A stretch of DNA of 42,431 bases from Bacteroidia bacterium (GTDB taxonomy: Bacteria > Bacteroidota > Bacteroidia > Chitinophagales > BACL12). The DNA lies in assembly GCA_030432405.1 (NCBI GenBank), contig JAUIHG010000008.1, positions 1 through 42,431 of the forward strand. The letters are read 5' to 3'. The number at the start of each line of letters is the position of its first letter. Positions within the stretch are counted from its first letter, which is position 1. The translations under genes were made by a program, and so were the position numbers. Shown piece after piece: positions 23,599-31,475 of the stretch. The notes below the pieces were generated by a model, which made no database searches, had not been told where the DNA came from, and saw only the letters and a program-made list of their open reading frames with translations.

Positions 23599-24333
23599 AT
23601 GGCCAGTCCCAAACTTGCCGTTCTGATTGACGCCGACAACGCCCAACCAGGGCTCGTCGAAGCGCTGCTGGGCGAGATCGCCAATTTTGGCACCGCCAAC
23701 GTCAAGCGCATTTACGGCGACTGGACCGGCACCCGGCTCAAAAAATGGAAGGATGCGTTGCTGCCGCATGCCATTCAGCCCATCCAGCAGTTCGGTTATA
23801 CCAAAGGCAAGAACAGCACCGATGCAGCCCTGATCATCGACGCCATGGACCTGCTGTACACCGGGCGGTTTGACGGATTTGTGATCGTCTCCTCGGATTC
23901 GGACTATACCAAGCTGGCCTCGCGCATCCGCGAAAGCGGCCTGACGGTCTACGGCTTTGGTGAAAAACACACACCGGATCCCTTTGTGGCCGCCTGCGAC
24001 CGCTTCATCTACACCGACGTGCTGGTGGCGCGGGACGAGGAAGAAGAGGAAACCCGCCGCCTTACTCCCGCCCAGCTCAAAAAGGACCGCAAGCTGGTCG
24101 GGCTCCTGCGCAATGCCGTGCACGCCAGCTCGGACGACGGCGGCTGGGCCGAACTCGGCCTGGTGGGCAGCCACATCGCCAACCAGTCCCCGGACTTTGA
24201 CGCGCGCAACTACGGCTACGGCCGTCTGGGTACCCTCGTGTCCGCCACGCAGCTCTTTGACATCGACGAGCGCCCCGGCCGCGGCGGCAAACACACTGAA
24301 GTTTATATCCGCAAAAAGCGCCGCAAGCGCTGA
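23599..24333 (+). CDS. NYN-domain nuclease-like protein with C-terminal LOTUS/OST-HTH domain
   Basis: 244 aa. The NYN (PIN-like) domain covers about 1-150: KLAVLIDADNAQ (first acidic residues), KGKNSTDAALIIDAMDLL and FVIVSSDSDYTKLASRIRESG carry the conserved Asp cluster of the LabA/MARF1 group. An acidic linker (DEEEEE) is followed by a winged-helix OST-HTH/LOTUS domain (about 165-240: LVGLLRNAVHASSDDGGWAELGLVGSHI). The C-terminus KKRRKR is basic. Such proteins are thought to be RNA-binding ribonucleases. The ankyrin-like gene starts 3 bases after its stop, implying coexpression. Confidence 0.92.
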   Translation: MASPKLAVLIDADNAQPGLVEALLGEIANFGTANVKRIYGDWTGTRLKKWKDALLPHAIQPIQQFGYTKGKNSTDAALIIDAMDLLYTGRFDGFVIVSSDSDYTKLASRIRESGLTVYGFGEKHTPDPFVAACDRFIYTDVLVARDEEEEETRRLTPAQLKKDRKLVGLLRNAVHASSDDGGWAELGLVGSHIANQSPDFDARNYGYGRLGTLVSATQLFDIDERPGRGGKHTEVYIRKKRRKR

Positions 24334-24335
24334 CC

Positions 24336-25028
24336 ATGTCCGTTTACCGGCATCCCCACGTGGCCGCGGTGCAAGCCGCCTACGGCACCGTGTTGCGGGA
24401 ACGGGGTGCGTCCGTTCCAGAGCACGCCGATCGCCTGGCGGCGAAGGCAGCGGCCATGGTTGGACACCCTGCCGAGCGCACAAATGCTGCGCGTACGGCC
24501 GTGCTGGTGGAATGGCGCAACTACCTGCCGGATTGGATCGGTTTGGATGAAACCTCGGCATTGGAACGGCTGCAGTCCCTCGGTTCGGACGCTTTGCGGG
24601 ATACGGCCCGCGCGTGCTGGGCGCGGCAGTTCGGGTTTGCGGATTGGGGAGCGCTGGTCCGGGAGCAGCCTGTTTACCATGCCGGATTTGAAGACACTGT
24701 TGACGCCCTGCTGGATGGGGAATTGGACCGCTTGAGGGCGGCTCTGGCGGCCGATCCACTGCTGGCCCGCAGTGCTTCGACGCTCGGCCACAAGGCCACC
24801 TTGCTGCATTATGCGGCGGCCAACGGCGTTGCGCTTTGGCGGCAACAGGTGCCCGGAAATCTATTGGACGGGGTTCGCCTGCTGCTGGCAGCAGGCACCG
24901 ACCGGCACGCGGAAATGCAGGTCTACGGCGGAGGGCATACCGCCCATGCCCTGGCGGCCAGCAGCGCCCACCCAAAGGCCGCGGGTGTGCTGGAAGCATT
25001 GCTGGAATTGCTCGATCCGGCTGGGTGA
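24336..25028 (+). CDS. ankyrin-repeat-like protein
   Basis: 230 aa. The N-terminal half (about 1-110) is helical with no recognised domain. The C-terminal half has ankyrin-type repeats (DALLDGELDRLRAALAADPLLARS, ATLLHYAAANG, VRLLLAAGTDRHAEM, HALAASSAHPKAAGVLEALLELL). It is probably a cytoplasmic adaptor. It begins 2 bases after the NYN protein stop, so the two are likely translated together. Confidence 0.78.
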   Translation: MSVYRHPHVAAVQAAYGTVLRERGASVPEHADRLAAKAAAMVGHPAERTNAARTAVLVEWRNYLPDWIGLDETSALERLQSLGSDALRDTARACWARQFGFADWGALVREQPVYHAGFEDTVDALLDGELDRLRAALAADPLLARSASTLGHKATLLHYAAANGVALWRQQVPGNLLDGVRLLLAAGTDRHAEMQVYGGGHTAHALAASSAHPKAAGVLEALLELLDPAG

Positions 25029-25097
25029 ACTTCTGCACGCGCAGCGTGGGCGCGATGGGCAACGAACAGTGATCGTTCCACACCCGGGGCAAAAGGC

Positions 25098-25105
25098 TAT
25101 TTTTC
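25098..25105 (+). promoter_or_regulatory. possible -7 box TATTTTTC very close to the start codon
   Basis: TATTTTTC is one mismatch from TAnnTTTG and ends 4 bases before the ATG at 25110. If it is used, the transcript would be essentially leaderless. Confidence 0.35.
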
Positions 25106-25109
25106 GGCC

Positions 25110-25745
25110 ATGGCCGCCATTCCCTATGTCCTGCGCACACCGCGCCTGCTGCTCCGCTGCTGGAATCCGGAAGACGCCATCATGGTGCAACCGGTTATAG
25201 AAGCCAATGTGGAGCACCTCTCGCCCTGGATGCCGTGGGTGCTGGACGAACCGGTGCCGTTGGAGGAAAAAGCCGCCCTGCTGCGCCGTTTCCGAGCGGC
25301 CTTTGACCGGGACGAGGACTACGTGTATGGCATGCTTTCGCCGGACGGCGAACGCGTTTTGGGCGGTTGCGGCTTGCACAAACGGGTGGGACCGAAAGGC
25401 ATCGAAATCGGGTACTGGATCGACAAGGACCACCTTCGGCAGGGGTTGGCCACCGAGGCCACGGCCATCCTGACCCGCGTGGCCATGGAAACCATGGAGG
25501 TGGACCGTGTGGAACTGCACATCGACCCGGAAAACAGCGCCAGCCAGGGCGTGCCCCGCAAACTCGGCTTTCAATACGAAGGCGTTTTGAAGCGGCGGTT
25601 CCCGGTCGGCGACTCCATGCGCGACACCGGCATGTGGTCCTTGTTCCGCGCGGATTATGCGGGTTCGCCCGTTCGGGCCAAGGCCCATGCCCTTGGCCTG
25701 GAAGCCTATGACCTGCTCGGCCGGCGTATGGACTGGAGCCGGTAA
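25110..25745 (+). CDS. GNAT N-acetyltransferase, RimJ/RimL type
   Basis: 211 aa. It starts with the RimJ/L pattern LRTPRLLLRCWNPEDA. The cofactor loop is IGYWIDKDHLRQGLATEA, followed by VDRVELHIDPENSASQGVPRKLGFQYEGVLKRRF. Family members acetylate N-terminal amines of ribosomal proteins or small amines; the substrate is unknown here. The hairpin at 25337-25352 encodes its LSPDGE stretch. The C-terminus is longer than usual by about 30 residues. Confidence 0.92.
   Translation: MAAIPYVLRTPRLLLRCWNPEDAIMVQPVIEANVEHLSPWMPWVLDEPVPLEEKAALLRRFRAAFDRDEDYVYGMLSPDGERVLGGCGLHKRVGPKGIEIGYWIDKDHLRQGLATEATAILTRVAMETMEVDRVELHIDPENSASQGVPRKLGFQYEGVLKRRFPVGDSMRDTGMWSLFRADYAGSPVRAKAHALGLEAYDLLGRRMDWSR
25337..25352. 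repeat. interspersed hairpin TTCGCC-GGAC-GGCGAA
   Basis: Perfect 6-base arms, 4-base loop, in frame inside the RimJ/L-like gene (encodes SPDGE). Confidence 0.6.
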
Positions 25746-25800
25746 GCGTAACGGTTGCGGCTGCGCCAGACCGACCGACGCCCGCCCAAGCGTGTGGCGC

Positions 25801-25808
25801 TACTTTTG
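25801..25808 (+). promoter_or_regulatory. -7 box TACTTTTG just before the glycosyltransferase
   Basis: An exact TAnnTTTG match whose last base lies 6 bases before the ATG at 25815. This favours ATG 25815 over an in-frame TTG at 25755 and implies a very short or absent 5' leader. Confidence 0.55.
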
Positions 25809-25814
25809 CCGACC

Positions 25815-26582
25815 ATGTCCGTCGGCCGTCCTTCTCCGCAACTGCACACGCTGCCGCCCCTTCCTGCTGCGCCGGTGTTGAGCGTGGTGGTTCCGGTCTA
25901 CAACGAGCAAGCCACCATCCTGCCGATGCTGGAGGCCCTGCATGCAGTGGATTTTGCGGGCCGGGACGGGCTGGACTGGCGCCTGGAGGTGATCTGCGTG
26001 GACGACGGATCCACGGACGGAAGCCTGGATGTGTTGCGCGCCTCCGGCGAACGCTTTGGCCTGAGCATCCTCGAACACGGCCGCAACCGCGGCAAAGGCG
26101 CTGCGGTACGCACCGGCCTGGCAGCCGCCACCGGTGACGCCATCCTCATCCAGGACGCCGACCTGGAGTACGACCCCGAAGACATTCCGGCGCTGCTGCG
26201 GCAGCTCGAAGCCGGGCATCCGGTGGTCTACGGGTCGCGCATCCTGCACCCGGGCAATACCGAACACTCGGCCCTGCGCTTCTACCTGGGCGGGAGGTTG
26301 GTGACCCTGTGCTGCAACCTCCTCTACGGCAGCCGCCTGACCGACGAGCCGACCTGCTACAAGCTGTTTCGCCGGGAGGCGCTGAAAGGCCTGGACCTGG
26401 TCTGCGAAGGCTTTGAGTTTTGCCCCGAAGTCACCGCCAAACTGCTGCGCCGGAACGTGCCCATCGTGGAGGTGCCCATCCGCTACCGGCCACGCAAACC
26501 GGACGAAGGCAAGAAGATCAACTGGCGCGACGGCATCGAAGCCCTGCGTACCTTGCTGCGCTGGCGCTTCCGGAAGTTTTGA
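25815..26582 (+). CDS. family 2 glycosyltransferase, polyprenyl-phosphate sugar synthase-like
   Basis: 255 aa from ATG 25815. GT-A fold: LSVVVPVYNEQATI, VICVDDGSTDGS (Asp63-64), NRGKGAAVRTG, LIQDADLEYDP (metal-binding Asp-x-Asp at about 114-116) and the DEPTCYKLFRREAL acceptor region. It lacks C-terminal membrane helices, like the dolichol/polyprenyl-phosphate mannose synthase type DPM1. Such enzymes load a sugar onto a lipid carrier used by GT-C membrane transferases. A large multi-spanning protein follows after 61 bases, which fits that pairing. Confidence 0.92.
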   Translation: MSVGRPSPQLHTLPPLPAAPVLSVVVPVYNEQATILPMLEALHAVDFAGRDGLDWRLEVICVDDGSTDGSLDVLRASGERFGLSILEHGRNRGKGAAVRTGLAAATGDAILIQDADLEYDPEDIPALLRQLEAGHPVVYGSRILHPGNTEHSALRFYLGGRLVTLCCNLLYGSRLTDEPTCYKLFRREALKGLDLVCEGFEFCPEVTAKLLRRNVPIVEVPIRYRPRKPDEGKKINWRDGIEALRTLLRWRFRKF

Positions 26583-26643
26583 AGCGCCGGTGGGCCGGGT
26601 TGCTTCAAGCCGCCCTATTGTTTTGCATTTCCCTGCTTCTCCC

Positions 26644-28371
26644 GTGCAGCTCCCCGATTTCCGCCGTTCCCTGGGCCTGCTGGTTTTGCTGGCCGCCGTC
26701 TATGCCCTGATGCTCTTGCGCTGGGGCTACGAGTTTGGCCGCAACGACCAAATGCAGACCCTGGCCTATACCGAATTCCTGGCCCAGGAGGTGGCCGGCG
26801 AGGCCACGGATTGGCCACGCGATTTTTACCTGCAGGGCATCCACGAGCGCATTCCCAACGAGCGCTATGTGTTTTCGCGGTTGTGGGTGCCTTTTGCCGA
26901 ACACATGGCGGTGGTTTCGCTTTTGGGTCATGTGCTTTTTTCGCTTTTGCTGCTCCATGCGCTCTGGCTTTTGGGCGGGCTTTGGATCCGTTCGCTGCTG
27001 CTGCGGCTGGCCCTGCCCCTGCTCTTATTCATCCCCTTGTACGGCGTTTCGCTGGGCGGCAACGAACTGTGGTACAACAGCTTTTTTGTGTCCAACGTGG
27101 TCAAGGTGCTGGGTCTCTACGCGGTGTTGGCGCTTTTGAAAGGACGGCGGGCATGGGCCTTTCTGGGGGCCGGCGTGGCCACGCTGCTGCAACCGGTGGT
27201 CGGTTTGCACCTGTTCGGGCTTTGCCTGGGGGCTTCGTTGTGGGAGGGGTGGCACCGGAGCCGCCGGTCTTCGGCACTGCGCACCAAATCCAACACACGC
27301 TTCTGGAAACAGGTGGCCTTCGGCGCCGTCATCTGGCTGCTGTCCGGCGGCATCTGGATCCTGTTTTTGAAACTGCATTTTGAGGAGGAAGCGCTTTCCG
27401 GCACCGATCGGTTTTTCGACATCCTCTACGTCTTCCGCGCACCCCACCATTATTGGCCGCCCTCGTGGAGCGCGAAGGATTGGGTCCTGGAAGGTGGCCT
27501 GTTGCTGTTTGGCCTGGTGTGGTTCAGCCTGCGGGCCATGCATCCCGCGCCTCCCGGCGAAAACAGCACCCGCCGCGCCCAGCGCGTCCAGGGCCTGTTT
27601 CTGGCCGGCTTCCTGGCGGCGGGACTTTACGCGCTGGCCATGCCCCTGCTGCGGCCGGTCTGGCTTGGAGCGGTGCAGGGCTTCAAATCCACGATCTTTT
27701 TGGAAGCGTTTGCCGTGCTGGCGCTGTTGGCCGCAGTGCAGGATTTCCTGCCCTTTTTGGTACGGCCATTCTGGAAGCGCAGCGGTGTAGCGGCGCTGCT
27801 TTTGGCAGGCCTGGTGGCCGGCGGGGTGCTTTGGGCTGCCCCGGAACGCCTTCCCTGGAACGTGCCGCACGATTTTGCATTGGACTACAGCACGCCACCA
27901 AGCGCTTCAACACCCGAAGTGCAATGGGACGATTGGGATTACGCGTTGGACATCGCCCTGCACATCCGCGCAGCAGTACCCCGCGATGCCCTGTTTGCCC
28001 ACCCGATCGGGTTTACCGAATTGAAGTTCCACGGTCGGCGCTCGGCCTACGTGGACTACAAGGTGCTGGTGCACACCCGTGCGGCCATGCACGAGTGGGC
28101 GCGGCGCATTGACCTGTTGTACGGGCTTTCGCCGGAAGGCGAAAGGCTGTTGTACAACAGGTCGGAAGCGGCCGTACCCGACCGCTATGCCCGGGCCAAT
28201 GCGCATTTCCACCACGCGGATGCCTCCCTGATGGCCCTATGGCGTGCCGAAGGCATCAGCCATGTGCTTACTTTTCGCGGCACTCCGGCCGCGCAATACC
28301 TGGAAACGATGGGCCAAGGTCCCCTGGTCCAAAACGCCCGCTACGCGGTCTACACATTGCCTGACTTTTAG
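26644..28371 (+). CDS. large polytopic membrane protein, possibly GT-C-like
   Basis: 575 aa if started at GTG 26644, chosen just before the first membrane helix; TTG 26623 is an alternative. About 9-10 hydrophobic helices occupy residues 8-430. The first loop has RNDQMQTL and an acidic DWPRDFYLQG. The soluble C-terminal part (about 440-575) reads WDYALDIALHIRAAVPRDALFAHP and RSAYVDYKVLVHTRAAMHEWARR, resembling the C-terminal domain of DUF6798-type membrane proteins (recalled, not searched). It may use a lipid-linked sugar made by the preceding GT2. Function unproven. Confidence 0.7.
   Translation: MQLPDFRRSLGLLVLLAAVYALMLLRWGYEFGRNDQMQTLAYTEFLAQEVAGEATDWPRDFYLQGIHERIPNERYVFSRLWVPFAEHMAVVSLLGHVLFSLLLLHALWLLGGLWIRSLLLRLALPLLLFIPLYGVSLGGNELWYNSFFVSNVVKVLGLYAVLALLKGRRAWAFLGAGVATLLQPVVGLHLFGLCLGASLWEGWHRSRRSSALRTKSNTRFWKQVAFGAVIWLLSGGIWILFLKLHFEEEALSGTDRFFDILYVFRAPHHYWPPSWSAKDWVLEGGLLLFGLVWFSLRAMHPAPPGENSTRRAQRVQGLFLAGFLAAGLYALAMPLLRPVWLGAVQGFKSTIFLEAFAVLALLAAVQDFLPFLVRPFWKRSGVAALLLAGLVAGGVLWAAPERLPWNVPHDFALDYSTPPSASTPEVQWDDWDYALDIALHIRAAVPRDALFAHPIGFTELKFHGRRSAYVDYKVLVHTRAAMHEWARRIDLLYGLSPEGERLLYNRSEAAVPDRYARANAHFHHADASLMALWRAEGISHVLTFRGTPAAQYLETMGQGPLVQNARYAVYTLPDF
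28128..28143. repeat. interspersed hairpin TTCGCC-GGAA-GGCGAA
   Basis: Same 16-mer as 19124-19139, in frame in the membrane protein gene (encodes LSPEGE). Flanking bases extend the arms to TTTCGCC/GGCGAAA. Confidence 0.65.
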
Positions 28372-28382
28372 TCCCAACCCCC

Positions 28383-28829
28383 ATGGCGCAAACCTGGAAA
28401 AAAGGCCGCGGCAAACTCGGTCCGCTCGCCAACCTGATCGGCTACTGGAAAGCCGAAAGCGATTCGCCGCAAGGCTTGTTGACCGTCACCCGACGCTTTG
28501 AAGCAGTGCTGGGCGGCAAATTCATCCAGCTGGATTGTCAATGGGATCTGCCCAACAAACCCTACCTGGAACGCTGTGTGTTCGGCCCGGACCGCGACGG
28601 AGCCCTGCATTTCTGGTCTTTCCAATCGGACGGCAAGCAATCCAGCGGCTGGCTCGCCTCCGGCGAAGACGTGCACGAACAGGCCATTTGTTTCGAAGCC
28701 GACATGCCGGCCGGTCGTGCCCGCCAACTCTATTGGCCCGACAAAAAGGAGGGCTTTCACTGGGCGGTGGAAAGCAAAACCAAAAAGGGCTGGAACCGCT
28801 TTGTGGACCACCACTACCGGCCGCTTTGA
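28383..28829 (+). CDS. small DUF1579/FABP-like beta-barrel protein
   Basis: 148 aa, no signal peptide. The pattern LANLIGYWKAES, VTRRFEAVLGGKFIQLDCQW, ERCVFGPDRDGALHFWSFQSDG, ARQLYWPDKKEG and WNRFVDHHYRP is that of the DUF1579-like proteins, a ten-strand barrel related to fatty-acid-binding proteins. Ligand unknown. It starts 12 bases after the previous stop and precedes alkC by 22 bases, so it is likely in the same transcript. Confidence 0.7.
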   Translation: MAQTWKKGRGKLGPLANLIGYWKAESDSPQGLLTVTRRFEAVLGGKFIQLDCQWDLPNKPYLERCVFGPDRDGALHFWSFQSDGKQSSGWLASGEDVHEQAICFEADMPAGRARQLYWPDKKEGFHWAVESKTKKGWNRFVDHHYRPL

Positions 28830-28851
28830 GCGGTTCCTTAACACTCCCCAT

Positions 28852-30138
28852 ATGCCCGCCAAAAAATCCACCGCCGCCAAGCCCATCCGGGAAGGCAATC
28901 CCACGCCGCTGATGAAGGACCGGCTTGGTCCCGAAGCGGTGGACCGGATGGCGCAGGCGCTGGAAGGCGCGTTTGCGGCAGCAAGCGCCCCTCGCGGGCG
29001 AAAGCGGCCTGCGGCTTTTGCTTTTGATCCGAAGGCCTTTCGCCGGCAGGCGGAACGCGGCCTGGCCGACCTGGAGCTCAAGCAGCGGGTGGACCACCTG
29101 ATTGCGGTCCTGCACCGGCATCTGCCCGAACATTACCCCGATGCCGCTCTGATCCTGCAACAGCTGCCGGCAGCCTGGCACTTGGATACCGCCCTCGCGC
29201 AGGACGGAGACCCCACAGTGGGCTCCTTTGCTGCCTGGCCCCTGATCGACTATACGGCTGTGCACGGCCTGGAACACCCTTCCGAAGCGTTGGACGTGCT
29301 GGGTACGCTGACCCCGATGTTCAGCGCGGAATTTGCCATCCGGCCCTTTTTGGCCCGCTATCCGGAACAGACGTTCCAAAAAATGCAGGCATGGAGCCTG
29401 GCCGAGGATCCGCACGTCCGGCGCCTGGCCAGCGAAGGCTGCCGTCCCCGTTTGCCCTGGGGCAAGGCAGTGGCCCACCTCTCGGACGCGGACAGCCCGG
29501 CCTGGGATTTGTTGCAGGCTTTGCGGGAAGATCCGAGCCCCTACGTGCGGCGCTCGGTGGCCAACCACTGGAACGACCGGTCCAAATCCCATCCCGACCA
29601 GCTGCTCGATCGCCTGGAAGCCTGGAAAAAGCAATCGGGCAAATCCTGGACGGATGCCCAGCAGCGGACCCTGCGCCATTCCCTGCGCAGCCTGATCAAG
29701 GAAGGACACCCCCGGGCATTGGCCCTGGTCGGCATCCGTACAGACCGCCTGCCGGAACATGGCCCGCTGCTGTTGACGCCCGAATCGGAAGCTCCGGCAT
29801 CCACCAAACGCAACAAAACACCGACCGTACGTTTTGGGCATACGCTCCAGATGGAATGTGCGTTCCAAAACCACCACACCGAAGCCATCGACGTGCTGGT
29901 GGATTGTGTGCTGCATTTCCGCAAAAGCAATGGGCATCTGGCACCCAAGGTTTTCAAGGGCAAACGCTTCCGCCTGGAACCTGGCCAATCCGAAACCTGG
30001 CGCATGCGCCGGGGCTTCAAGCCCATCACCACGCGCCGCTATTACCCCGGCCTGCACCGCGTCGAACTCCGCATCAATGGCCAGCAAGGGCCTTCGGCGG
30101 ACTTCGTGCTGCACATGCCCGAAGACCACAACACCTGA
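28852..30138 (+). CDS. alkC: AlkC-type DNA alkylation repair protein
   Basis: 428 aa from ATG 28852. The family start PLMKDRLGPEAVDRMA is followed by HEAT-like helices: DHLIAVLHRHLPEHYPDAALIL, WPLIDYTAVHGLEHP, FSAEFAIRPFLARYPEQT, DPHVRRLASEGCRPRLPW and DPSPYVRRSVANHWND. These are characteristic of AlkC, the HEAT-repeat glycosylase that removes 3-methyladenine and related cationic lesions. The last ~105 residues (VRFGHTLQMECAFQNHHTEAIDV to ADFVLHM) form the C-terminal Ig-like domain found in many AlkC proteins. It lies next to a DinB-like gene. Confidence 0.92.
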   Translation: MPAKKSTAAKPIREGNPTPLMKDRLGPEAVDRMAQALEGAFAAASAPRGRKRPAAFAFDPKAFRRQAERGLADLELKQRVDHLIAVLHRHLPEHYPDAALILQQLPAAWHLDTALAQDGDPTVGSFAAWPLIDYTAVHGLEHPSEALDVLGTLTPMFSAEFAIRPFLARYPEQTFQKMQAWSLAEDPHVRRLASEGCRPRLPWGKAVAHLSDADSPAWDLLQALREDPSPYVRRSVANHWNDRSKSHPDQLLDRLEAWKKQSGKSWTDAQQRTLRHSLRSLIKEGHPRALALVGIRTDRLPEHGPLLLTPESEAPASTKRNKTPTVRFGHTLQMECAFQNHHTEAIDVLVDCVLHFRKSNGHLAPKVFKGKRFRLEPGQSETWRMRRGFKPITTRRYYPGLHRVELRINGQQGPSADFVLHMPEDHNT

Positions 30139-30153
30139 ATCCCCCCTGTTCAA

Positions 30154-30681
30154 ATGCCTGACCCAAGCCCCGGCCTGTCCTCCGCCGAATCCCACACCGA
30201 CCCCAACCACGGCCTGCTCTTTGCACTGGCCGGTGCCCGCCGCATCCAGCGCGAGCTGGTCGATGGCCTTCCGCCCGAAGCCCTAACTACCGTGCCGAAA
30301 GGCTGGCGCAACCACCTGCTTTGGCACATCGGCCACCTGACCTATGTGCAGCAAGCCTTGATCTACGGCCTGAGCGGCACGCCGATGCCCATGGAAGGCC
30401 CGACCTTCAAGGCCTTCAGCACCTGGTTTGGCCGGGGGAGCACGCCTTTGGAATGGGAAAGCCAACCCGATGCAGCGCAGGTTCTGGACCTGCACGACCG
30501 CCTGTGGCGCCGCATGGCCGATGACCTGGCCACCGACCGCTTAAAGGGCTACAAACCCTACCTGACGGCCATGGGCGTGGAACTGACCAGCGTACAGGAA
30601 GCCCTGGCCTTCAACAACGTGCACGAAGGCATCCACTACGGCTTCATGATGCGCCTCAAAGGCGCACTGGAACGCGGCTGA
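30154..30681 (+). CDS. DinB-superfamily protein
   Basis: 175 aa. Four-helix-bundle type: WRNHLLWHIGHLTYVQQALIYGLSG with His54, His58 and His61, and NNVHEGIHYGFMMRL with His157 and His161, give the metal-binding His triad expected of DinB/YfiT-like proteins. These act as putative metal-dependent thiol-S-transferases or remain uncharacterised. It starts 15 bases after alkC on the same strand. A degenerate hairpin (30687-30700) sits 5 bases after the stop. Confidence 0.88.
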   Translation: MPDPSPGLSSAESHTDPNHGLLFALAGARRIQRELVDGLPPEALTTVPKGWRNHLLWHIGHLTYVQQALIYGLSGTPMPMEGPTFKAFSTWFGRGSTPLEWESQPDAAQVLDLHDRLWRRMADDLATDRLKGYKPYLTAMGVELTSVQEALAFNNVHEGIHYGFMMRLKGALERG

Positions 30682-30686
30682 TCGGC

Positions 30687-30700
30687 TTCGCCGAAGGCGG
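30687..30700. repeat. degenerate TTCGCC hairpin after the DinB-like gene
   Basis: TTCGCC-GAA-GGCGG, identical to 227-240 and 1812-1825. Intergenic. The remaining spacer to 30785 includes a direct repeat of the form TCTGTTGTTCCGGA/TCCGTTGTTCC. Confidence 0.55.
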
Positions 30701-30785
30701 GACGGCGGTTTCCGGAATCTGTTGTTCCGGAGTCCGTTGTTCCTGCATGCAAACACCAAGGCACACGCACCAAAACCTCCACCGC

Positions 30786-31454
30786 ATGGACCGCATCCGC
30801 ATCGTTCCCTACCGGCCCGAATGGCCCGGCGAGGCCAAGGCCCTGGCCCAGCGCATCGAGCGCGTGCTGGTGGACCGAGTGGCGCAGATCCGGCACATCG
30901 GGTCCACGGCCGTGCCTGGCCTGGCGGCCAAGGATGTGCTGGACCTGCAGGTGGAACTGGTGCATCCCGAAACCTGGGGGCCCGCGCCTTCCGCCTCCGG
31001 CGAAAACCCCGTTGCGGACGACGCCACCACCGACAACACCCTGAACGCCTCCGGCATTCCGCGGGACCTGGCCTCCGCCCTCGACGAAGCCGCCGCGCTT
31101 CTGGAAGAGCGCCTGCCCCTGGAACGCGTGCCGGACATCGAGGGGGACCACATCCCCTTTGGCGCGCAAACCCGCGAACCCGAGCATTGGTGCAAGGCCT
31201 TGCTGGTGGCTTCGCCGGGACGGCGAAAAGCCCACGTGCACCTGCGGATCGAAGGCGCGGGCAATGCGCAGTTTGCGGTCCTGGTGCGCGATTACCTGCG
31301 CGCCCACCCGCAGCAGGCGCGGGCATACGGGCAGTTCAAGGAGCGCCTGGCCGAAGGCGTGGCCGATCCGGCGGACTACCCGGAGATCAAGGACCCGGTG
31401 GCGGATCTGCTCTGGCTTGCGGCGCGGCGGTGGCAGGAGGAGCAGGACGCTTAA
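30786..31454 (+). CDS. GrpB (UPF0157) family protein
   Basis: 222 aa from ATG 30786 (MDRIRIVPYRPEWPGEAKAL); an upstream ATG at 30747 adds 13 unlikely residues. Family landmarks: IRHIGSTAVPGLAAKDVLDLQVEL (nucleotidyltransferase-like fold), DHIPFGAQTREPEHWCKALL and HVHLRIEGAGNAQFAVLVRDYLRAHPQQARAYGQFKE. An insertion of about 25 residues after VHPETW, and the SPGRRK turn, both contain hairpin-repeat sequence, as if the repeats had expanded loops. GrpB proteins are nucleotidyltransferase-like and of uncertain function. Confidence 0.92.
   Translation: MDRIRIVPYRPEWPGEAKALAQRIERVLVDRVAQIRHIGSTAVPGLAAKDVLDLQVELVHPETWGPAPSASGENPVADDATTDNTLNASGIPRDLASALDEAAALLEERLPLERVPDIEGDHIPFGAQTREPEHWCKALLVASPGRRKAHVHLRIEGAGNAQFAVLVRDYLRAHPQQARAYGQFKERLAEGVADPADYPEIKDPVADLLWLAARRWQEEQDA
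31211..31227. repeat. interspersed hairpin TTCGCC-GGGAC-GGCGAA
   Basis: Perfect 6-base arms, 5-base loop, inside the GrpB gene in frame (encodes SPGRRK). A degenerate relative lies about 210 bases upstream in the same gene. Confidence 0.6.
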
Positions 31455-31475
31455 GCGTGCAGGTACAGACCCTCC

